Part shown: one piece after another, positions 11,330 through 20,763 of the stretch
How positions within the stretch are numbered: the first letter of the stretch is position 1
Layout of the letters: each line of letters opens with the position of its first letter
Assembly: GCA_946800325.1 (NCBI GenBank)
Contig: OX326958.1
Coordinates: 63,716,366 to 63,780,365 of the forward strand
From: Luzula sylvatica
Taxonomy: Eukaryota > Streptophyta > Magnoliopsida > Poales > Juncaceae
Length of the DNA: 64,000 nucleotides
Direction of reading: 5' to 3'
Translations under genes and position numbers: made by a program
Notes under the pieces: generated by a model
Seen by the model: only the letters and a program-made list of their open reading frames with translations
What the model was told of the DNA's origin: nothing
Database searches by the model: none

Positions 11330-12340
11330 TAAAAAGAAAAGCCTCATGTGTCCTCAATTCATTGATGTCATTGTTAATCGAACCCATAATTTCTCATAAC
11401 ATATGATTTTTTTTTTTTTTGAATGAACACACGGGGTGCTCGGATTTTATTAAACAAAAAGGTAGTTAATTACAAGGTGGTTAGCTTAGTTAGTTAAGTA
11501 GTTATCGTCCTAATAGTTTTTGGCCCATGCTATTGCATCTCGTTTGATGAACTCAATAGTTTGACCCGCCGTTAGTCCTTTGTTGTTGAAGATTTTGTTG
11601 TTCGTTCGTTTCCAGATTTGCTAGATGGCTGCTAGGAAGGTTCTGTCCCAGTCGCTTGGACTGAAAGGTGAGGTTGAGGATCTATTTAGGAGCCATAATT
11701 TAGTGAGTGAGCCAGGTGTTTTTATGGTTTTGTTTAACCAAGTTCCAAGAGAAAACCAGATTTCTTTAGCAAAGGGACAATGGATGAAGAGATGAGTGGT
11801 AGATTCTAGTAAGTTCCTTGAGCAATTTGGGCAAGATGTTGATGTCGGCCATCCTCTTTAGAGTAGATTGTCCGCCGTTAGTAATCTTTCATTTAGCGCA
11901 AGCCATGTGAAGAATTGAACCTTTGGCGGACATTTTAGCTTCCATAGTTTTTTGTTCCATTTGATAGTTATTCCTGGATTGCGCCATATCTTATAGGCAG
12001 AAGATACCGAGAAGGATCCGTTTGAGGTCCATCGCCAATTGTTTGTGTTTGAAGGAGTAGTAGTGGGAGTAGATACCTTAAAGAAGTCGTATAGTGTGGA
12101 GATATCCTTGTGAAAAAAAGATTTATTTAGTACTGTTGGTTTTAGTAGGTCCGATGGTTGAGTTATGTTATAGAGATTCCCTAGAGTTGAGGCCCAGAGG
12201 CCATTTGGGTCCGAGTGAATTTTCCAGATCCATTTAAGGAGGAGGCAATTGTTTTGAGTTTGGAGATGGGTTAATCCGAGTCCCCCATAACATATGATTT
12301 TTTGTGTGTCTCATACTCAACCAACTAAGTTATTGATCAT
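11330..12340 (-). mobile_element. SINE copy split by a LINE
   Basis: Minus-strand copy of the SINE family described at 51000-51127: the two halves (11330-11406 and 12286-12340) join into the family sequence, including the tRNA-like A-box region around 'ttagttggttgag' and the 'aaaatcatatgtt' block. The LINE sits between them with a duplicated target. Edges are approximate. Confidence 0.65.
11407..12285 (-). mobile_element. 5'-truncated LINE (L1-type) fragment
   Basis: The minus strand ends in poly(A) (T run at 11407-11420) and encodes a decayed zinc-binding reverse-transcriptase C-terminal domain (zf-RVT), recognisable by CPPKVQFFTWLALNERLLT followed by a stop, then GWPTSTSCPNC and HLFIHCPFAKEIW, at about 11750-11960. 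Direct repeats cataacatatga at 11395-11406 and 12286-12297 are the target duplication. Endonuclease and reverse-transcriptase core are missing, the usual 5' truncation. Premature stop and frame breaks show it is dead. Confidence 0.85.
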
Positions 12341-12344
12341 CAAT

Positions 12345-13159
12345 GATTTGAACGATTTTACAAAGATTATTCCTTTGATCAAAAGATTATATATAGCAAG
12401 ATATTTATCTTTGTTTGAATTTGAATTGTACAATAGTTACAATGAAGACATCCAGTCTGGAAACTAATAATATTATGTGCTTGCCATGTAAATAAAGAAC
12501 AGAAGACTAGAAACTAATTATGAAATATTGGGTTTTTCAAATATTAAAACAGTTAACTTGTACACGTTCACAGTTGACATTTATGCTTGACGTTTCAAAA
12601 TATCTTCACATATAAGAGATAATAAAATAAAATCTATTATGTTTGAACGAGGATTCCGCAAAATACAGTTTGCATCCACCTCAACCTAAATAATATCTCA
12701 ATTATTTTATTTTTTGATTGCAAGTCCTTCAGAAATCATCTAATATTACAAAAACATGATACAGAACCGGCCAAGACATTTTCCAGGTTTTAGTTCAGAT
12801 CAATAACAAGTTTTTGTATAAATAATTGCTCTGGTTGTTCATTAAAAAAATCCATAATTTTAAACACATATTTACCTTTCTAGAAATAAAAATACGTTTG
12901 TGATTTCGGTTTGCTTGACAACTTTTAATTAATATTGCAAAGAAATAAAAATCTTAGATCGATTAATGTGTTGACGTTTGCATTAATGATGGTGCTAAAT
13001 CATGATCATTTAATTTTTTGCATAATATATAGGAAAATAAGTTTAAAAAAATATACCGTTTCACAAATCATTAATTTATTTAATAATTTTAACAAATTTG
13101 TTTACCGTCATCTATAATATTAATTAAACATATTTAAATTTATAAATTTGAAAAATAAG
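12345..13159. other. Segment shared with 55800-56690
   Basis: AT-rich non-coding sequence that aligns with 55815-56690 on the far side of the second duplicated module. It contains no gene. Alignment ends at ttatttgatcg, exactly where copy B of the intronless gene starts. Confidence 0.55.
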
Positions 13160-13825
13160 TTATTTGATCGGATCATCAGGAATATTCACGAATATATTAC
13201 TCGGATCATCCTCATCTCCATTAAGAAACAGAGTGTGAACCACGACCATAGAATCTGAATAATTACTCTCCGGCAAGAGGCATCTCAATCGAAACACTTT
13301 TTTTCCATAGTATTGTTCAAATAACCACCAAGGCATTCCATCCTTACTTTCAAGGTTGACCGTACTAAATCGCATCCCCGATTTCTTAGCATACTCAACT
13401 GCGTCAGAGTAATCAATTGAACTCCAGGCATGGCCATTAGAAATCCCGAATTGATGTCCAGTTTCAGTAAATATAGGTGTGAATTTAAATTGTTTACTGA
13501 GATCGATTGTAGTCACTATTCCCAAATGTTGAATCGCGAAGGCAAAAGGAGTTGGAATTGCTAAATTTGAAACATATTTTGCCTCCAAAGGCCCATCGCT
13601 CGTGTACTCAGAATACGCATCATCAAATTCTGTAGCCTTTAACATCTTTCGGTATGCTATTATGCAGCATCCAAGAGCAAGTTTTTGAGCGACATAAGCA
13701 ACGTTGTTTTGAACTGCAGTTTTAGTTATAAACGTGTTTATGCCTAAAAGGCGACACAAACTATCACGAACGGTGCGTTCTACACCTGTGAAGAAGTTTT
13801 GAACATTGATTTCAAAGTAGCCCAT
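13160..13825 (-). CDS. Intronless unknown protein, possibly partitivirus-capsid-like (copy B)
   Basis: A 221-codon open frame without introns, start ATG at 13823-13825. No signal peptide or membrane helix. Visible conserved-looking blocks, also present in copies A and C: IPTPFAFAIQHLGIVTTIDL, FTETGHQFGI, AWSSIDYSDAVEYAKK, PWWLFEQYYGKK and RCLLPESNYSD. Compared with copy A, the last codons are replaced: after NIPDD the frame runs PIK and stops, at the same point where similarity to locus 2 flank resumes, so the C-terminus is truncated. Not recognised with certainty. The style of the sequence recalls capsid proteins of plant partitiviruses, known as endogenised genes in several plants, but I cannot confirm this. 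Open frame over its whole length suggests either selection or recent arrival. Confidence 0.5.
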   Translation of the reverse strand: MGYFEINVQNFFTGVERTVRDSLCRLLGINTFITKTAVQNNVAYVAQKLALGCCIIAYRKMLKATEFDDAYSEYTSDGPLEAKYVSNLAIPTPFAFAIQHLGIVTTIDLSKQFKFTPIFTETGHQFGISNGHAWSSIDYSDAVEYAKKSGMRFSTVNLESKDGMPWWLFEQYYGKKVFRLRCLLPESNYSDSMVVVHTLFLNGDEDDPSNIFVNIPDDPIK

Positions 13826-14181
13826 ACAACAGTGAACCCTTTGTTGTTTGTAGGGTTCCTATCAAAAAAATTCAAATTCACATAACATGAAAAAAAATGT
13901 GATTTTTGAGTACTAGTTTTAACTTGCCTTGTCATCCAGGGTTAATACTGCACGATTTCGTACAAATGGCAGTGCATTCTCTCCGGTTGCTTCTTCTCCG
14001 GCCACCGCTCTGAGGTCGTCGTGCCTTGTCATCCCTGCTGGTAAATGAATTTGATAATTTGCAAAAAAGTTCTTTTGTTTTGTGATGTGGCACAAATCAA
14101 ATATTTATTTTAATATCACTAAAGTTTTGTCATTATAGGAGAAATGAAGGGTATTTAACAAATATTGTACCCGCCTCGGAG

Positions 14182-14782
14182 ATGAATCGAGAGCCAAGAG
14201 TGGTGGTTCAAACAGTAAGCGAAATAGACCTTCTAGATGATGGATATAAATGGCGAAAATACAGGCAAAAAGTTGTCAAGGGAAATCCAAACCCTAGGTA
14301 TATTAAATCATTCTTAACATCACATTTAAATTTTAAACATTACATTATTTTTTTTTCATTAATTTTGCAGGAGTTATTATAAATGCACTAATCTTGGATG
14401 CCCCGTTAGAAAGCACATCGAGCGGGCCCCACACGATCTCGAATCGGTGATCACGACTTATGAAGGAAAACACAACCACGAGGTTCCCGTTACCAATATT
14501 AGTAACACTAACAATCACAAAGCTCCTAATACTACTACTAATAATAATAGTAATAATATACAAGTTAACGATTTTAATTCTTCTGCTGCACGGATCTCGA
14601 TGCAACCGAATGGTAGTTATGAAGGGGTTTGTTTGGGTAGTAATTTGAATTTGAATTTGAATATGCTTCGTGGTTTTCATAATTCGACTTATTTGGAATT
14701 ATTTAGGCCCTTGTTTGACCAAACATTTGTTGGTTCTAATGTAGCAGAATATAGGGAAAATCCACATGACGAATATCAATGA
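14182..14782 (+). CDS. WRKY transcription factor fragment with altered core (WRKYRQK)
   Basis: Two exons, 14182-14297 and 14371-14782, joined by a 73-bp GT-AG intron at the codon for Arg in NPNPR, the position conserved in C-terminal WRKY domains of group I factors. The domain reads [20 protein letters not shown], then WRKYRQK instead of WRKYGQK, then YYKC..C..HNH with the C-X4-C-X22-H-X-H zinc ligands intact. WRKY factors bind W-box DNA in the nucleus; the Gly at that place contacts the DNA backbone, so Arg there should harm binding. A tail of about 85 residues rich in Asn follows and ends at TGA. The N-terminal WRKY domain and upstream exons of a group I gene are absent, with an in-frame TAA at 14155. 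It is likely a duplicated gene fragment; the start given is just the first ATG. Confidence 0.75.
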
Positions 14783-14916
14783 TTATTAGATAGATATTCT
14801 TTGTTTTTTTTTTCTTTCCGTTTTTTGAATCTTTTTCTGTAATTTGTTAAGGTGATATGAAATACCAAATTTGCATTTAGCATGGTGGCTTTTTCTGTAC
14901 AGAGTGGAGTCTTCAT

Positions 14917-15636
14917 TACGGATGTCAATGGGTCGGGTTCGGGTCGGATATATGCTCACCCATATTCTTACCCATCTTAATCGGGTAATACCCTTACCCG
15001 ACCCGTCAACTAAACAGGTAATTTTACCAACCCCATTTAGTACCCGCGGATTTTCGGATTACCCACGGAAAATTTTACCCACACCTAAACATATACAAAA
15101 CATTAAAATATACGAACGAAAAATATATTTTTTCAAATTAAAATAACATCATAGATTCATATAACATAATAATATCACAAAATCACAAAATAGACAACAA
15201 AATATTTTTAAACATAAATTATGGACCGTGAATTAACAGAAATTGTATAATAAAACTAAAATTGGTAGAAACGTAAAATAACAGTAAAAACAAAAATAAA
15301 TAAACATAAATCTAGAAAATAATTTATTTTAGTTTATTTACTAAACAAATAAAAAAATAAGTTGTATAATAAATAATCAGTAGAAAACATAGATTAAAAC
15401 CAATACAAAGTCAACCAAAATAATAAAAAATATAAAAAAATATTAATATAATGAGGGTTATTAAGAATCGGGTTCGGGTCAGGTATGCCCACGGTCGGGT
15501 ACGACATCACCCATGCCCTACCCGACCCGAGTCGGGTATTTTTTAATCGGATAATACCCGACCCGCGGGTAGGTTTAATCGGGTCGGGTCGGGTACCCGT
15601 CGGGCACGGATATTATCCAACCCATTGACATCCCTA
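14917..15636 (+). mobile_element. hAT-type MITE (hAT-2)
   Basis: Ends TACGGATGTCAATGGGTCGG and, on the other side, the complement of TAGGGATGTCAATGGG. Target duplication of 8 bp with one mismatch: gtcttcat (14909-14916) and gtctttat (15637-15644). Subterminal regions are arrays of cgggt/acccg. No transposase; AT-rich core. It lies just 3' of the WRKY fragment. Confidence 0.85.
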
Positions 15637-16259
15637 GTCTTTATCAACCTCACAGCTCTTTTCTTTTTAGTTTATTTTGCTGTAAAAATTTCTTAAAATA
15701 TTTAGGATCAATTTGAATATGACTGAGATAATTGGAGAATTTAGGTAGAAGAGAAGAGAAGAGAAAAAACCCGAGGGCTTGACAAAGAGACAAGAGAAGA
15801 GGAGGGTTGATCTTGAGAAAGTTTCGTTTCGTCCCATGAAGATCGCTGAATAAAGTAGGACTTTCCAACAATATCCGAGAGAATTATTTTCATGGTGGGT
15901 AGGAGTAGACAAGTTCGTTGAAGGATTCTCGCGTGATCCAACCAACAAGGACATTTGTTAACGACTGACGATCTCTATTGAACTCGGGTGGATCTTGACA
16001 GTTTTTTTTTTGGGATGGGGGGGGGGGGGGGGGGGGGGGGGAATTGAAAGACTTGTTATGAAATTACAATTTCACCGCACGATTCATTTGGGGTGAAAAA
16101 CGGTAAATTTTACTCTGCTATACTGATAAAATATACTGGATCAATAGATATATACATTGTTCGGCGAAAATTTTGGGGAGACGACCGTCCCCTTGGCCCG
16201 TACTAAGATCCGCCCCTAATGAACTGTACATGAGAATTTTTTTTCTTTTACAACCCCGT
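15637..16259. other. Unassigned region with a 25-G run
   Basis: No gene recognised. Purine-rich stretch at 15740-15830, overlapping open frames on the minus strand without recognisable content. Homopolymer of 25 G at 16017-16041. The stretch around 16170-16215 (gacgaccgtccccttggccc) looks like transposon DNA but could not be assigned. Confidence 0.3.
16017..16041 (+). repeat. Poly(G) run, 25 bases
   Basis: Twenty-five consecutive G preceded by a T run and gggat. Capable of G-quadruplex formation; also a place where sequencing length is unreliable. Confidence 0.9.
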
Positions 16260-16382
16260 CTTCAGTTCTTCTGAAATGAATCCTTAGAATTTGAAGAATG
16301 GAGAAAAATTATCTTCTTGATCGTATTTCTCTTGAAATCTAATGAATTTTTGTTATCAATCAACTTAAAATGAGTTTTTCTT

Positions 16383-16440
16383 GGGTCGATGCCCGAGTGG
16401 TTGATGGGGACGGAATTTGAATTTAATTCAATATGCCCAA
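16383..16440 (+). pseudogene. Plastid trnY-GUA-like relic (nuclear plastid DNA)
   Basis: The first 31 bases match the 5' half of plastid tRNA-Tyr (gggtcgatgcccgag followed by tggttgatggggacgg) as I remember it, with C-to-T and A-to-G changes in the D loop. The anticodon arm and 3' half are eroded, so it cannot form a tRNA. The surrounding 16260-16520 may be plastid intergenic DNA too, though I cannot recognise it. Best explained as an old plastid-to-nucleus transfer. Confidence 0.5.
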
Positions 16441-16844
16441 TCAAATTTTCGCGTGAACATAGGTCTTATTGGCAAAAGGAGAATCTTTTGAATCGGCTTT
16501 ATCTTCTTTGAGATTCGTTGTTACTAATTGATTAATGTCTTATAGGGTTCATTTTCTTCTAGATATTAAATATACAGGTTGAATCTAACATTAATGGTGT
16601 TAATCCTTTTGTTGAGAATAAGAAATACTCCTTTATTTTTCATATTTAATTTTACTAAATTCATTTTGATATTTTATTAATTAAAAAAATCTCCATAAAT
16701 ATTTCTCTAACATATATGTAACGTTCTTCTCAATCTCGTTACTTGACTTTCTGATTTTAAACGATCTAATTTTATGTTTTTGGTGCTTTTCTATGCATTT
16801 CGAAATGAAGAGAAAAAAATAATTTTTCATTGTCAATGGTCTCA

Positions 16845-16930
16845 TATCCCGATGATTGAGTTGTCATAACAAGATAACATATGTTGTGATAAGTTGTGGG
16901 TTCAAGTCCAATTGACACTATATTAATAAA
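16845..16930 (+). mobile_element. Decayed SINE copy
   Basis: Shows the family order: gattgagttgt, ataacatatgttgtgata, gtgggttcaagtccaattgacac. Truncated at its 3' end and diverged from the copy at 51000-51127. Confidence 0.45.
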
Positions 16931-16960
16931 AAAAAATAAAAAAATGAACACGATAGTCTT

Positions 16961-19935
16961 CTTCCCAAAAAAAAATTAATTTGAAATGAAAATGACACAA
17001 TATAACATGATTACAATATGATATGATTATGATATTTTGATATGATATGAAATGATACTATTTTGCGAAAATTTAATAAGAATTTGAATAAAAAATATGA
17101 ATACGATTTGATAATAACGTGAATAGGAATACATGAGGAATCTTAATAAGTTTATGAAAATTGATTATGAATAAGTTTAGAGTAAATTTACAAATAATAT
17201 CATAAATAAAATTTGAATACAATTATGAATATAGATGTGAGAAGATAAAATTTCAAAGAAATGGTGATAAAATCTATTTTCAGCACATTTTAAAGGGTTA
17301 AAAAGGGGATTTTAGCACAATATATCACTTAGTTAACATATAAATTGTTAATAATTTTAAAAATCATTAGAAATTGCTTAACTATTTGAATTTGTGTTAA
17401 TTTCAGGGCTAAAAGTTGGAATTTGGTAATTTGGAGATGACGGCTGCATTCATTTCTCTTTTCTGTGAGAAGGAATGAGAGAGAAGTGAAGAGAGAGAAA
17501 AGTGGACCCCACATGAAGACACAAATTTTTTACTTCGAATCAAGCAAAACCAAGCCAGATTTGGATTCCTCTCGTTCTCCTGATCAAAATGGTATATTCA
17601 CATTAATTATTTCGCTGAAGTATGAGAGAGAAATGAGGAGAGAGAAAGTGGGTCCCACACCCGAGTGACTCGTTACACGAATGGCCACACAGAACAGCCC
17701 ACTCCAAATCCAAACAACCCAGCAACAACCCATCAACCCATTACTATTCAGAAGATCTTCTGTGGCAAAGATTCTGTGCAGCCCATTAAAAGCCCAAAAA
17801 CTTACTCAAAATGGATCATTACACGAGTAGACACACAGCTATTGTCACAGAGGAGCTTGGTCTTAACTACCACTTCAGCATTTACTATGCATAACTGCCC
17901 TGTCCCTTCTCTCCATTTTCTAATAATGGACACCTCCATTGAACTTCTCATATACAAATTTGAACTAAAAAAAATCAAGATCGAGCAAGAACCCGAAATC
18001 AATGGACGAGTCATAACTTTCGATTCTGTGGACCAAATCTAGTGATCCAAAAATCAAACTTGCACGAAATGAGATCGTGGAGATGATGATCGGGTCAATT
18101 TTTCAAGATCGTGTCTAGGAAGCACGAATTGTGCCTATAAAGGTTCGGGTTCTCGTTCATAGTAGAAATAAACACCATCTGAGAGAGTTTGAATCAATTC
18201 TAAAGCTTTGAAAACCTTCCTTAAGCCAAAAGAACAATTCTTCCACACTTGGTTTGATTTGAGAGAGACAGCAACCCTATTTTCCTCCTCAACTTGCCAT
18301 TTCCAATAAAAATAGAGATTGTTTATGGGTTTTCTGGCTTAGTGCATAGTCTAGAGAGGTTAAGGAAGTTAGAGAAGTGACTGAAACCCACTGGTTTATC
18401 TTCAAGCCAGTTCTGGTACAAAATCAGGGGCAATTCAGTCATTTTCAGCAAATTGTTGTGACGCCTAGGCCAATTGAGCTACCTAAGACCTCCTCCTACC
18501 TTTCTTCAAGCTGGATCTGCCTACTCAAGCCTTCCAAAGCCTCTGAGTTCATCAATTCCCTCTTTATTAGGTGATATTTTTCCTTATTTCTCTGACAGTA
18601 GGGCTAGGTTGTGATTTTATGATGCAAATATATGTATAAACTCTTTATTGATGTTTAGAAACTTTTTTTCTATTTTTATGGATTTTATTTAATTTTATTT
18701 CGAATTTTCCTTGTTTTGAAACCCTAATTTCTGTTAATTACTGTCTGACATTCTTAATTAATTATTAAATTACTCAGAACTTTTTAATTGTCACTTGATA
18801 CTTTTTAATGTAGATCTTGATCTTTTCTTGAAATCCTTTTTTTACAGATTTGAATTTGGAATTTTGGTTGAATTGTTATTGATTTTTAAAGTTCACTCAA
18901 AACCTAAATTCCAGTTTCAGAATTCAAGTGCCTATTTTCTCTGAATATTTTAAGGCATTTGTAGATATTTTTAATTCAATAAAGAACTGTTTATGAGTTA
19001 TGTTGACATCAATATTCAAACATAAATTAATTTCATTACATTTAATCATCAATTGGCGGAGAAATGATATCCAAAATTTGAGAAAAAATACTTCTGGAGA
19101 TAATTTTGACCTAATTTCACAGAATCCAAACTTAAAGAACATTTTTAATTAATTTATATATTTATATCGATCAAACCAGTTAATTTATATTTAATATCAA
19201 ACAATATATTTTCATACCCTTTTTGAATAATCTGTTTTGGTTTTATTTTCTATTTTATATAGAATTTTGAATATTGAACTTATTACTCTGAATTTAGGAC
19301 TTAACTGTAAAACTGTGTGAATATTTGTATGTGTCTAACTTTGTTCATGAATTGTAAAATACTTAGATACTTTTAGACCAAACCAAATTCACCACTATAT
19401 TGTACTAAGACTATATATCAATTATATACCAGTATTAGTTCATTTGGAATTCGTGATCTTTAGTTATTCAATTTGAAAAAGAGTTCAGAACTAATATTGA
19501 TTCGAAAACTTAACTGGATATTTTCACAAATATGCCAGGGACTGTTTTGTAAATCCATAATAACGTTTTATATACAACTTCAAATTGCACGAAAATTGTA
19601 CCAGACCTTATTTATATGATGGTGAACATAATTGGAAAGTTTCATTTCGTTTCATAAAGTTTTGAATTAAATATTAATTTAATAGTGCATATATTCCTCG
19701 TGGATCGATACCCTTATTTATCCAATACTACTTTTATCATAAAAAATCTTTTGTTGTTCGAAAACGATCACGTCAACAAATGGAAAGAAAAAATAATATA
19801 AATGTGAGTTAACTAGATCTTAATAAAATATTATTAAAAAAATTGACCTAGAAATCCACTATGAAAGGGATAGGAATTAAAAAATAAGTACATATAAGTT
19901 ATTTAAAACCTATTTAGAACCGCAAGAGCACGATT
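16961..19935. other. AT-rich DNA, no gene recognised
   Basis: The 17090-17260 part resembles 28200-28350. Two related purine-rich blocks (17475-17515 and 17625-17665, both ending gtgg.cccaca) form a direct repeat about 150 bp apart. A TATA-like cctataaagg lies at 18133, upstream of a 65-codon frame (18377-18574) without recognisable content; it may be part of an LTR or a 5' untranslated exon. 18600-19800 shows nothing. Confidence 0.35.
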
Positions 19936-20215
19936 CGTGTCCTAGGTTCGCCTTCAAAAAAGAAAAGTTATTTAAAAACTATATGTGACCAAATATACAA
20001 TGCGTCATTTAGGTAATTTTAATGGACTAACTCATAATCTGTCTTACATATTCAATCATTTTGCTAACTTTTGCTCGTGTCCTAGGTTCGCCTTCAAAAA
20101 AGAAAACTTATTTAAAAACTATATGTGACCAAATATACAATGCGTCATTTAGGTAATTTTAATGGACTAACTCATAATCTGTCTTACATATTCAATCATT
20201 TTGCTAACTTTTGCT
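19936..20215. repeat. 140-bp tandem duplication
   Basis: Two head-to-tail units, 19936-20075 and 20076-20215, each starting cgtgtcctaggttcgcc and ending ctaacttttgct. They are almost identical (one G/C change near the start), so the duplication is recent. The related segment at 28560-28725 has only one unit. Confidence 0.95.
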
Positions 20216-20718
20216 ATAATTATTTTGTACATGGTTCCTTTGGAACTAAACTAGGAACACAACATGACATTGGAGCTGTCGCAAGGGATCAAATGGAAGT
20301 TAAGATTTTCTTTTCATCTTGAGACATAATCTTATAGTTTTTTGGGACGCTGCTTAATTGTACTCACATAAAGTGTTAAAACATTTTTTTTTTTAAGATT
20401 TTTTAAGTTTATTTAATAAAATTATTAGTGTTTGAATACATAATATAATATCTAATACGCGTTGACCTTAATGGTGGTCATCGTCGTTACTTTTCCAAAA
20501 TAATTTCTTAGTTACAAATGTTATCTCAATTCTCACCTCAAGCGTCGTCCTCATCAACTTGGCTTGTGATGACTTTGGACATCTAATAATTAAAGAATGA
20601 TGATAGAGATCCTCCTTAGAATGTTCTATCTCAATTGATGTGTTGATAAATACATTAATTAATAGTGATAAATAATGATTATTTATTTTGTTAAGAAAAA
20701 GAAAAATTCTATCATACA

Positions 20719-20725
20719 CCATTTT

Positions 20726-20760
<35 letters not shown>
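20719..20760. repeat. (TA)n microsatellite
   Basis: TA dinucleotide run next to the 2.7-kb long-TIR element. To its left lies ctatcatacacc, an end of the element family seen complete at 36076-36362. Confidence 0.85.

Positions 20761-20763
<3 letters not shown>

Noticed and set aside
18377..18574. A 65-codon frame as a small protein gene
   Set aside because: No recognised domain, no paralogue in the window, and it could equally be untranslated exon or LTR sequence.
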